Below, one piece after another: positions 1 through 8,093 of a DNA stretch of 64,000 bases. Position 1 is the first letter of the stretch. Every line of letters begins with the position of its first letter. The position numbers and the translations under genes are program-made. The DNA is from Clostridia bacterium (GTDB lineage: Bacteria > Bacillota > Clostridia > Oscillospirales > CAG-272): positions 1 through 64,000 of the forward strand of contig JAFTUC010000010.1 in assembly GCA_017466445.1 (NCBI GenBank), written 5' to 3'. Below the pieces are notes generated by a model, which saw only the letters and a program-made list of their open reading frames with translations, ran no database searches and was not told the origin of the DNA.

Positions 1-52
1 AAAGGCTCCCTCCGGGAGGGAGCTGTCAGCGAAGCTGACTGAGGGAGAGTGC
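1..52. repeat. Dispersed hairpin repeat, unit 1
   Basis: This non-coding stretch contains two adjacent inverted repeats: GCTCCCTCC with GGAGGGAGC, then GTCAGC-gaa-GCTGAC, closed by a further GAGGGAG. It resembles the REP/BOX-like elements scattered in many clostridial genomes, but that is from memory. No second copy is seen in this window. Confidence 0.55.
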
Positions 53-85
53 GTTACTATAAAGTTTATCTAAGCTCAAAGTCAC

Positions 86-142
86 GCAGGCTCCTTCCGT
101 CACGCTACGCGTGCCACCTTCCTCCCGGAGGAAGGCTTTTTG
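86..142. repeat. Dispersed hairpin repeat, unit 2 (terminator-like on plus strand)
   Basis: It contains CACGC-tac-GCGTG and then CCTTCCTCC-c-GGAGGAAGG, followed by CTTTTTG. The second hairpin with its T run would act as an intrinsic terminator on the plus strand. It has the same style as the neighbouring repeats but a different sequence. Confidence 0.5.
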
Positions 143-162
143 TTAGTTCCATTGTAACACAA

Positions 163-192
163 ATCGGCAGAGAAAACAAGTCCTCTGCCGAT
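163..192 (-). terminator. Possible terminator of the glycosidase array
   Basis: A perfect 10-bp inverted repeat (ATCGGCAGAG / CTCTGCCGAT) with a 10-base loop lies about 120 bases downstream of the last array gene. On the minus strand it is followed only by TTTGTG, so the T tract is weak. It is the best candidate for the 3' end of the minus-strand transcript. Confidence 0.4.
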
Positions 193-204
193 ATTTATAT
201 GTGT

Positions 205-258
205 ATCCGTAGGGGAGACCTGCGGTCTCCCACGGGCGAACACAGTTCGCCCCTACCG
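205..258. repeat. Cloverleaf-like dispersed repeat, unit 3
   Basis: Two consecutive perfect hairpins (GGAGACC-tgc-GGTCTCC and GGGCGAAC-aca-GTTCGCCC) sit inside an outer complementary pair, GTAGGGG...CCCCTAC. The result is a folded element of about 48 bases. It lies in the 3' region of the last array gene and has no coding content. Confidence 0.55.
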
Positions 259-308
259 TGTTCCGAAAACATCCTTATGAGAACGCTCCTAAAAGACCGT
301 CATTTTTT

Positions 309-1952
309 TCAGTATACTCTTATCTTAGTCATAACAAGCGATCCGCAAGAAAATTCTTCGCCCGGAGCGGGGTTGTTGACGTAATAAATACATCCGTCTT
401 TATCCACGAAAAATGCCGGGCTGTACGAGCTTCTGTGCTTATCTGTTTTTTTGACAGGAATGGGGTTTTCGATTGCAACGAAGCTTTTTCCGTAGTCAAA
501 GCTCATAAATAGGTCGCATTTGGAATCGGTTTTGGAATCAAGACCGTCCAGTGCGCAGAGGAACAAAACCCCGTCTTCACCGCCCGCGGGAGTCCAAGCC
601 ATTCCGGGACCCGATTCGAGTCCGACTCCATCAGGAGTCCTTACCTCGGTTCCGAGATCTGAAACCTTCCATTCCCATATATGATCCGAATATTTTATGT
701 GTATCGGCAGATTGTATCCTCCGATCTTACAGCATTCAAACGCAAGTGCCCATTTTCCGTTGCCCATTTTAGTGAGCGCGACCATTCCGACGCCGTACTC
801 CTTATCGCCCGTAACGCTATAGGTTTTGCTCCAGTTTACAAGATCTGTCGTATATCTGAACGCAAGCTTCTGCTCGTATTTAGGATCACTTTGGTCGGAA
901 TAAAAGCAGAAAAATCTTTTACTTTCCTCATCATACTGAAGGAAAGGCTCCCATATTCCATCCTTGAGCCATCTGTCCTGGTTATTAACGCCACCCTCGG
1001 CTATTTCGCTTATTCCCTTCCAGCTTTCCCCGAGATCGACAGAATGTGCAAGGATAAGAACGGTACGCCACGGACTGTAAACGCATGCACTGAAAAGGAT
1101 AGTTCCTTTTTTATACTCACCTACGTCTGCAGGAAGCTCGTAAAGATATGGCTGATATCCCGGAGATGCGTCTTTAGCTATGTCATTCCGGTAAGGCTTT
1201 AATACCTCCCAAGTCTCTCCGTCATCCATACTACGGTATATCGACCAAGGATTCAGGTTGATATTTTCATTCGTTGCAATCAAAACACCGTTGTTTTTAG
1301 GATCCGGCTGATGCTCAAGCTTTATTATTTTCGGATAAGATCTCCACTCGGTATCGTTTGTATCATAGGGGCTAAATATCGTACTCATTCTTTCAAGAAC
1401 GACGACCTGTCCGTCAGGTCCAACGGTAAGAACCTGTCCTGAGTTACCGATCTTTGTCATATCGCCCCTTTCAAGACTGAGTCTGCCCTTATATTTTGAC
1501 GGTGCTACGTACGCAAGAATGAAGCGTCTTACCGCAAGTGCAGTATAATTATCGTTTTTTCCGAGCAATATTATCTTGTTTCCGACCGTCTTTATCATAA
1601 TAACCTTATCGTCTTTCTTCTCGGAAAGCTCGGCATAAGCGTCAATGCTCTCCTGTCTGTTTGTCCGACCGACAAGTATCTCATATTCTACGGCATCAAG
1701 ATCAACATCGATGGCGACAGGCACTTCGGCAGATGTATACTTAAATATTTGTTTTCTGAGATTTGCTGCCGCAGTAACGGTAGTGCGCTCGCACATATCG
1801 GGACGTATCACGGTATATTTACTGATATCAATAAGATTTTCGTCCACCTTATCGGTATCATTCTTCTTTTTATTACCGTTATTACCGCTGCATCCTACAA
1901 AGGATGATATAAAGAGTACGAGTGCGAGTAAAACAGAAATGTATTTTTTCAT
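309..1952 (-). CDS. GH93-like propeller glycosidase lipoprotein, array copy 1
   Basis: This 547-residue lipoprotein has signal peptide residues 1-20 and a lipobox ending at Cys21. A small alpha/beta domain (about 40-165) carries the EILVGRTNR motif. A six-bladed propeller follows, with Asp-boxes at 241-248, 304-311 and 484-491. The pair Glu335 (in WEPF) and Glu406 (in WALAFE) is 71 residues apart, close to the catalytic Glu pair I recall for fungal GH93 exo-arabinanases. The usual RPGM motif before the second Glu reads GVGM here, as in copy 2, which may alter the active site. It is the last gene of a unit shared with copy 2, 9 bases downstream of it. The enzyme family is an inference; a sialidase-like annotation is possible, but no FRIP motif is seen. 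Confidence 0.8.
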   Translation of the reverse strand: MKKYISVLLALVLFISSFVGCSGNNGNKKKNDTDKVDENLIDISKYTVIRPDMCERTTVTAAANLRKQIFKYTSAEVPVAIDVDLDAVEYEILVGRTNRQESIDAYAELSEKKDDKVIMIKTVGNKIILLGKNDNYTALAVRRFILAYVAPSKYKGRLSLERGDMTKIGNSGQVLTVGPDGQVVVLERMSTIFSPYDTNDTEWRSYPKIIKLEHQPDPKNNGVLIATNENINLNPWSIYRSMDDGETWEVLKPYRNDIAKDASPGYQPYLYELPADVGEYKKGTILFSACVYSPWRTVLILAHSVDLGESWKGISEIAEGGVNNQDRWLKDGIWEPFLQYDEESKRFFCFYSDQSDPKYEQKLAFRYTTDLVNWSKTYSVTGDKEYGVGMVALTKMGNGKWALAFECCKIGGYNLPIHIKYSDHIWEWKVSDLGTEVRTPDGVGLESGPGMAWTPAGGEDGVLFLCALDGLDSKTDSKCDLFMSFDYGKSFVAIENPIPVKKTDKHRSSYSPAFFVDKDGCIYYVNNPAPGEEFSCGSLVMTKIRVY

Positions 1953-1961
1953 ATGATTACC

Positions 1962-3611
1962 TCAATATACGACTATTTTCGCCATTTCAAGCTTTCCGGA
2001 TACAAGTCCTGACGCAAGCGGAGGATTGTTTATATAATAGATTGCGCCCTCTTTATCGACATAAAATCCGGGACTGTACGAGCTTTTATTTGCGTCGTCT
2101 TTCTTCACATTCAAGGGATTTTTGACAGAAACAAAGCTGTTTCCGTAATCAAAGCTAAAGAAAAGGTCACATTTTGATCCGGTAGTCGATCGCATCCCCT
2201 TATAAGCGCACAAGACGATAACACCCTTATCTCCTCCTGCCGGTGACCATACCATTGAAGGTGCACATTCAAGTCCTATGCCTCGGTTATCTCTTACCTC
2301 TTTACCGAGATCGGGCACATTCCACGTATCGAGCCTATCCGTATACTTGATATGAACGGGTAGAGTGATCTCGCCGATCTTACAGCATTCAAATGCGAGC
2401 GCCCATTTTCCGTTGCCCATTTTCGTAAGTGCGACCATTCCCACTCCGTAGTTAACGTCACCGGTTACACTATAGGTATCGCTCCAATTTACAAGGTCTG
2501 TCGTATATCTGTACGCAAGCTTCTGCTCATATTTCGGATCACTTTCGTCCGAATAAAAGCAATAAAGCCTTTTGGTTTCCTCGTCGTAGATTATAACAGG
2601 CTCCCATACGCCATCCTGCTCCCAGCGATCGGGAGCGTCGGTTCCGCCCTCAACGATCTCACCTATACCTTTCCAAGTTTCCCCGAGATCGGTAGATCCT
2701 GCGATGATCAATGCTGTACGGCTTGCATTATATACACAAGCGCTGAAAAGAACAGTTCCCTTTTTGTACGCGCCGACATCTGCAGGAAGCTCGAAAAGAT
2801 ATGGCTGATATCCGGGAGATGCATCGGTCGCTACATCATTTCGGTATGGATCCAAAACCTCCCAGGTCTCTCCGTCATCCTTGCTGCGATATAAAGACCA
2901 GGGTCTCATCTTGGTATTTTCATTTGTCGCGATCAAGACACCGTTATTTTTAGGGTCGGGCTGATTTTCAAGCTTGATTATCTTCGGATAGGTACGCTCC
3001 TCGATATCAAAAACGTTATCCGGATCAAATACGGTACTCTTTTTTTCAAGAACGACTATCTGTCCGTCAGGTCCGACGGTAAGTATCTCTCCCGCCGTTC
3101 CGATCTTAGTCATATTCTCCCTTTTAAGGCTCAGCCTGCCCTCATATTTTGACGGTGCTACGTACGCAAGAATGAAGCGCTTCACCGCAAGTGCGGTATA
3201 GTTATCGTCAGAGCCAAGTATAACTATCTTATTTCCGACGACCTTTATTATAAGTGCCTGCGAGTTCTTCTTTTTCGAAAGCTCGGCATATGCGTCAGCG
3301 CTTTCCTTTCTGTCAGTCTTTCCAACAAGGATCTCATATACGTCAGACTCCGTATCAGAATCGATTGCAACCTGTACATCGGCACCCGTGTACTTAAGCA
3401 GATCTGCTTTAAGGTTTGAAACAGATTTTATAACTGCGTTGTCGCAGACGTCGGGACGGATTATCTTATAAATACCGATGTCGATAAAATTATCGTAGGT
3501 CGCTTTTTCATTGCTACTGTTTTCGTTTTTCCTAAAAGAACACCCGCAAAGGGATCCCAAAACTGTTACAAAAACGAGAAGCAACGAGATCAACAAAGAA
3601 ACTTTTTTCAT
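1962..3611 (-). CDS. GH93-like propeller glycosidase lipoprotein, array copy 2
   Basis: 549 residues; lipobox LCGC with Cys24. It has the same architecture as copy 1: an N-terminal alpha/beta domain with EILVGKTDR, then a propeller with Asp-boxes at 243-250 and 306-313 and one near the C-terminus. The candidate catalytic pair is Glu337 and Glu408. Like copy 1 it reads YGVGM where most copies read RPGM, so the two form a recent sub-branch. The start is supported by AAAGGAG upstream. It is the first gene after an internal promoter and is probably co-transcribed with copy 1. It is predicted to be anchored on the outer face of the membrane and to act on an oligosaccharide. Confidence 0.8.
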   Translation of the reverse strand: MKKVSLLISLLLVFVTVLGSLCGCSFRKNENSSNEKATYDNFIDIGIYKIIRPDVCDNAVIKSVSNLKADLLKYTGADVQVAIDSDTESDVYEILVGKTDRKESADAYAELSKKKNSQALIIKVVGNKIVILGSDDNYTALAVKRFILAYVAPSKYEGRLSLKRENMTKIGTAGEILTVGPDGQIVVLEKKSTVFDPDNVFDIEERTYPKIIKLENQPDPKNNGVLIATNENTKMRPWSLYRSKDDGETWEVLDPYRNDVATDASPGYQPYLFELPADVGAYKKGTVLFSACVYNASRTALIIAGSTDLGETWKGIGEIVEGGTDAPDRWEQDGVWEPVIIYDEETKRLYCFYSDESDPKYEQKLAYRYTTDLVNWSDTYSVTGDVNYGVGMVALTKMGNGKWALAFECCKIGEITLPVHIKYTDRLDTWNVPDLGKEVRDNRGIGLECAPSMVWSPAGGDKGVIVLCAYKGMRSTTGSKCDLFFSFDYGNSFVSVKNPLNVKKDDANKSSYSPGFYVDKEGAIYYINNPPLASGLVSGKLEMAKIVVY

Positions 3612-3648
3612 ATTTCAAACTCCTTTTATAATTTTAGAGCACATAATA

Positions 3649-3677
3649 ATTATATATCAGTAAAAAAACACGGTCAA
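3649..3677 (-). promoter_or_regulatory. Promoter of array copies 2-1
   Basis: On the minus strand TTGACC (3677-3672) and TATAAT (3654-3649) are separated by exactly 17 bases, in the 144-base gap before copy 2. This is the widest gap within this part of the array. Confidence 0.8.
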
Positions 3678-3755
3678 TATATTATGATGTGAAAAAAGTA
3701 ACATTTTGTGTAATCTGAAAAGCGACCTACGATTCAAAAAATATATTTCAGAAGA

Positions 3756-5381
3756 TCAATATACCATTATCTTTGCCATATCGACTCTTCCCGCATTAAG
3801 TCCCTTGACGAGTGCGGGATTATTTACGTAATATACGGCACCGTCCTTATCGGTATAGAATCCGGGGCTGTAGGAGCACTTATGCTTTGCGTCCTTCATA
3901 ACGGCAAGAGGATTTTCTATGGAAACAAAGGTTTTACCGTAATCGAAGCTCATAAAGAGGTCACATCTTGAATCGGTTTTCGAGTTTATATTCTTATACG
4001 CGCAAAGGAAGAGAACACCGTCTCCGCCTCCCGCGGGAGTCCATGTCATTGCGGGTCCCGACTCAAGCGAAACGCCCGTAGTGCTTACTACCTGTGTTCC
4101 GGCACTGATCGATTTCCAAGAATCAAGCTTATCAGCGAACATTATACGAACGGGATATCCTGCTTGTCCGGAGGTCCAGTATTCAAATGCGAGAGCCCAT
4201 TTTCCGTTACCCATCTTGGTAAGAGCTACCATTCCGGGACGGTTAGGACCTGATGTTACCATATCGCCTATCTCGCTCCAAGTCTTAAGGTCGGTTGTAT
4301 ACTTATAGATAAGTCTCTGATTGTGGAAGCTATCCTGCTCATCCGAATAGAAGCAGTATATCCTTCCATTCTCATATGCAATTACGGGTTCCCAAACTCC
4401 GTTGGTGTTAGGTCCTCCGATAGTGACGTTGCCAAGGCTCTTCCACGTCTCACCAAGATCGGTGCTACAGAGCATGATTATAGCGGTCTGAGAACCATTA
4501 TAGGTACATGCGGCGAAGAGAATAGTTCCCTTTTTGTATTCTCCAACATCCTCAGGAAGCTCAAAAAGATAGGGCTGATATCCCGCAAACCATCCGTTTA
4601 CAAGATCGGGGATAGACTTTAAATTCTCCCAAGTATCACCGTCATCCTTACTTCTGTACATAGGCCATGGACTCGGAGAGGCAAATTCGTTGGTTGCGAG
4701 AAGAATTCCGTTGTTTTTTTCGTCAGGCTGATGTTCAAGCTTGATTATCTTGGCATAAGAGCGCGCGTGAGTATCGCCATAGTTATCGGTTTTAAATACA
4801 GTACTCTTTTTGTCAAGGACTACTACAGAACCGATCTCACTGACATAAAGAACTTCCCCGTTCTTACCGAATTTGGTAGTATCTCCCTTTTCGAGGTAAA
4901 GACATTTTTCCTTCGTCGATTTAGAAACGAATGCGTTTATAAACTGCTTTACGCCGAGAGCAGTATAGTCCTCGGTGTGCCCGAGAATAACTATCTTACT
5001 TCCGACAACCTTTATAACGTATCCTTCTTTTTTGATCTTTCCTTTAAGCTCTACAAGAGCATCCACGCTTTCCTTACGGTTAGTTTCACCTACAAGGATC
5101 TCACATTCGACCTCGGTCTCATCGTCCATAGCGACAGTAAGATCAAGCTTAACATTGTCGTTTATGCTCTTCTTCAAAACGGAGGTCATATTTCTTACAG
5201 TGTCTCCCGAAGCAGCCGAACGTACGATCGTATAACCGCTTACATCGAGATAGTCAATGTTATCTTCTTTAGGTTTGTCGTTATTTTCGTCTTTGTTTTT
5301 GTTATTTCCGCTTGCGGAACATGCCGACAGAATACCGGTGAGCATCACAAGCGCAAGAATAAGTGATAAGAATTTTTTCAT
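3756..5381 (-). CDS. GH93-like propeller glycosidase lipoprotein, array copy 3
   Basis: 541 residues. I chose the ATG at 5381 rather than the one at 5396, because the upstream ATG overlaps the GGAG that lies 9 bases before the internal ATG. The signal peptide ends in lipobox LSAC with Cys21. The N-terminal domain carries EILVGETNR. The propeller has Asp-boxes at 244-251 and 306-313 and a C-terminal SFDYGKTF. Candidate catalytic residues are Glu331 (WEPV) and Glu400 (ALAFE), and RPGM is intact. It is the last gene of the copy 9-3 unit, with no convincing terminator before the next promoter. Confidence 0.8.
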   Translation of the reverse strand: MKKFLSLILALVMLTGILSACSASGNNKNKDENNDKPKEDNIDYLDVSGYTIVRSAASGDTVRNMTSVLKKSINDNVKLDLTVAMDDETEVECEILVGETNRKESVDALVELKGKIKKEGYVIKVVGSKIVILGHTEDYTALGVKQFINAFVSKSTKEKCLYLEKGDTTKFGKNGEVLYVSEIGSVVVLDKKSTVFKTDNYGDTHARSYAKIIKLEHQPDEKNNGILLATNEFASPSPWPMYRSKDDGDTWENLKSIPDLVNGWFAGYQPYLFELPEDVGEYKKGTILFAACTYNGSQTAIIMLCSTDLGETWKSLGNVTIGGPNTNGVWEPVIAYENGRIYCFYSDEQDSFHNQRLIYKYTTDLKTWSEIGDMVTSGPNRPGMVALTKMGNGKWALAFEYWTSGQAGYPVRIMFADKLDSWKSISAGTQVVSTTGVSLESGPAMTWTPAGGGDGVLFLCAYKNINSKTDSRCDLFMSFDYGKTFVSIENPLAVMKDAKHKCSYSPGFYTDKDGAVYYVNNPALVKGLNAGRVDMAKIMVY

Positions 5382-5417
5382 GCTGCATTTCTCCATAACT
5401 TATTATTTTTATTATCA

Positions 5418-6911
5418 TCAGTACATCTTAAGCTTAGCAGACATAAGCTTTCCGGCAGCCGTATCAAATGCCACCCCGGGATTATTTGCGTAATATACGC
5501 TTCCCTGCTTATCTACGTAAAATCCGGGGCTGTAAGAGGTCTTGTTTAAATGTCCCTCAAGTACCGGAAGAGGATTATCGACCGAGACAAAGGTCTGTCC
5601 GTAATCGAAGCTGAGGAAGAAGTCGCATCTGAACCTTGTCTTGACCCCTGCGTTTCTCATAGCGGTAACTATAAGAGTTCCGCAATCTCCACCGTCGGGA
5701 GTCCATGCTGCTGCAGGACTTGAGATCATAAACTTGCCCTCTCCATCGGTCAGGAGTTTTCCCTCATCATTTGTCTTCCACGAGTCGAGCGAGTCGGCAA
5801 AGGTGATATACACAGGCCAACCGTCCGCACCCTGCTTCCAGAGCTCGAATGCATGCGCCCACTTTCCGTTACCCATCTTCGCAAGCGCGATCATTCCGGG
5901 ACGGCAGTTTCCAAGAGCGATCATATCACAAATCTCGCTCCAGTTTTCAAGATCGGTGGTATATCTGTACACAAGCTTCTGATTATGAGCGGGATCGGTC
6001 TCGTCCGAATAGAAGCAGTAGAGTCTTTTCGTCTCCGGCTCATATACAAGGAAGGGTTCCCATATGCCTTCTCTTCCGTCACGTCCTACCGCAACGTTAC
6101 ATATTCCCTTCCAGCTCTCACCGAGATCGGTAGAATGGGAAAGGAACATGATCGTCTTTCCGAATCCGTAGGTACATCCCGCAAAAAGGATGGTTCCCTT
6201 TTTATAATGACCAATGTCCGCGGGAAGCTCATAGAGATATGGCTGATATCCCGGTATATTGGAGGTGTTTATATCGTCGGGAACGCCCGAAAGCTTTTCC
6301 CACGTCGATCCGTCATCCTTACTGCGGTAAATATCCCAAGGATTGCGCTTTACGTTTTCGTTGGAGGCGAGGAGTATGCCGTTATTCTCCTCGTTTTCCT
6401 GATTTTCAAGCTTGATTATCTTTGCGTAAGAGCACCAGTTATGATCAAAAAGCTCAGGGGTCTCGTATATGGTATTGATCTTTTCGAGAACGAGAGACTC
6501 GTAATTTTCACCCATATAAATGACAGCGCCCGTTCTTTTTATAAAGAACTCCTCGACAGAAAGAATCGCTCCGTCGAGTGACTTTTTGAGGTACTCACTT
6601 ATAAAATATCTGATTCCGAGAATAGTATCGTTATCGTTTTTTCCCGCGATATGAAGCTTATTTCCGTCAAAGGCTATGACAAACGATTTTTCTTTGATCT
6701 TTGGGAAAAGCTCATTACTGCCTGCTCTTGAGGTCTTTCCGACAAGTATCTCAAAATCATTTTCTTTTTCGGTGTCCTTGTAGATATCAAGCTCGACACA
6801 GGAATACTTCTCGATATTTTTCTTGAGATAATTCGCTGCCCCGACAAGCTTTTCAGACGCTTCTGCAAAAAATACGATCGAATATTTCGTAAGATCTACA
6901 CTGGTTTTCAT
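5418..6911 (-). CDS. GH93-like glycosidase without signal peptide, array copy 4
   Basis: 497 residues starting directly at the N-terminal alpha/beta domain, with EILVGKTSR at about 54-62. There is no hydrophobic leader or lipobox. The ATG has AGGTGA 6 bases upstream, so the leaderless form looks genuine rather than miscalled. The candidate catalytic pair is Glu285 and Glu356, with RPGM intact. The protein is predicted to be cytoplasmic and might hydrolyse imported oligosaccharides. It keeps the N-terminal domain, unlike leaderless copies 5 and 13, so export and N-domain loss are independent events. Confidence 0.78.
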   Translation of the reverse strand: MKTSVDLTKYSIVFFAEASEKLVGAANYLKKNIEKYSCVELDIYKDTEKENDFEILVGKTSRAGSNELFPKIKEKSFVIAFDGNKLHIAGKNDNDTILGIRYFISEYLKKSLDGAILSVEEFFIKRTGAVIYMGENYESLVLEKINTIYETPELFDHNWCSYAKIIKLENQENEENNGILLASNENVKRNPWDIYRSKDDGSTWEKLSGVPDDINTSNIPGYQPYLYELPADIGHYKKGTILFAGCTYGFGKTIMFLSHSTDLGESWKGICNVAVGRDGREGIWEPFLVYEPETKRLYCFYSDETDPAHNQKLVYRYTTDLENWSEICDMIALGNCRPGMIALAKMGNGKWAHAFELWKQGADGWPVYITFADSLDSWKTNDEGKLLTDGEGKFMISSPAAAWTPDGGDCGTLIVTAMRNAGVKTRFRCDFFLSFDYGQTFVSVDNPLPVLEGHLNKTSYSPGFYVDKQGSVYYANNPGVAFDTAAGKLMSAKLKMY

Positions 6912-6929
6912 ACTACTTCACCTGTCCTT

Positions 6930-8069
6930 TTATTTTTTTGCACTGAGCTTTGCAAAAACGAGCTTTTCGCATACCGCTCCCTTATCGTATTCAGGATCGT
7001 TTACGTAATAAACGTATCCGTCCTTATCTACGAAAAATCCCGAGCTGTATCCGCTTCTTACGGAAGAATTTGGCATAGCCGGTATAGGATTTTCAACAGA
7101 CATAAATGTCTCGCCGTAATCATAGCTTACAAAAAGCGCACACTGAGTTGCTGTATCGGTCTTCCAATCGTAAACTGCGGTTATCATAAGAGTTCCGCAC
7201 TCTCCTCCGTCGGGAGTCCATGCAATAGCCGGCGCCCCCGCAAGTCCGCCTCCCTGAGCATTGAGTACGGGCTTACCGCGCTCGGTAGGCTCCCAGCTTT
7301 CAAGGGAGTCGGAGAATTTGATATGGACCTGCGCGTGAGGATCAAAATTGACCATCTCGTACACCATTGCATATTTTCCGTTACCCATTTTTGTAAAGGC
7401 GATCATTCCGGGACGAAGCTCTTTGAGCGTGAGAACGTCTATTTCTTCACTCCAGTTTACAACGTCGGTAGAATATTTGCAGATAAGTCTTTGATTGTGC
7501 TCGGGATTCTGCTCGTCGGAATAGTAGCAGTAAAGCTTGCCCGACTCGTCGTCGAAGTACATAAAGGGCTCCCATACACCTTGGCTGGTCCAACCGCCCT
7601 GGTTATATCCTCCGCCCATACCGATGTTGCAAACACCTTCCCAAGAAACTCCGAGATCACGGCTCGCAAAGAGAACGATATTGGTCTTCGTACCCGAATA
7701 GGAGCATCCGGAATAAAGGATAGTTCCCTTTTTATAATCTCCCATATCAGTAGGAAGCTCTATCATATAAGGCTGATATCCGGGAAAGCAATCGGTATTG
7801 ATAGAATCGGGGATCGAAGAAAATTCCTCCCAGCTGTCACCGTCATCATAGCTTCTGTAGAGAGCCCAGTTCTTGGTCTCGGAATTCTCATTCGTCGCAA
7901 TGAGAATTCCGTTATTTTCGCCATTATGCTCGAGCTTTATTATCTTTCCGTAAGTATAGCATTTTTTTGACGTTATGTCATCCGGTATTTTTATATCTAT
8001 CATTTTTTCACGAATGAGAGGTGTGTGAATACCGTCGTTACATACTACCTTTTGGTTGAAATCTTTCAT
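6930..8069 (-). CDS. GH93-like glycosidase, catalytic domain only, array copy 5
   Basis: 379 residues. Both the signal peptide and the N-terminal alpha/beta domain are absent, and the propeller begins at about residue 38. Asp-boxes read SYDDGDSW (73-80), SRDLGVSW and SYDYGETF. Candidate catalytic residues are Glu167 and Glu238, 71 apart, with RPGM intact. AAGGAG lies 10 bases before the ATG, supporting this start. It is probably cytoplasmic. Gaps of about 20 bases on both sides place it inside the copy 9-3 transcript, so lipoprotein and cytoplasmic forms would be made together. Confidence 0.78.
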   Translation of the reverse strand: MKDFNQKVVCNDGIHTPLIREKMIDIKIPDDITSKKCYTYGKIIKLEHNGENNGILIATNENSETKNWALYRSYDDGDSWEEFSSIPDSINTDCFPGYQPYMIELPTDMGDYKKGTILYSGCSYSGTKTNIVLFASRDLGVSWEGVCNIGMGGGYNQGGWTSQGVWEPFMYFDDESGKLYCYYSDEQNPEHNQRLICKYSTDVVNWSEEIDVLTLKELRPGMIAFTKMGNGKYAMVYEMVNFDPHAQVHIKFSDSLESWEPTERGKPVLNAQGGGLAGAPAIAWTPDGGECGTLMITAVYDWKTDTATQCALFVSYDYGETFMSVENPIPAMPNSSVRSGYSSGFFVDKDGYVYYVNDPEYDKGAVCEKLVFAKLSAKK

Positions 8070-8093
8070 TTCAAGTACACTCCTTCGGATATA

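Noticed and set aside
49-512. Small plus-strand open frames at the left edge
   Set aside because: They run through the hairpin repeats and the antisense of copy 1, with no ribosome binding site.
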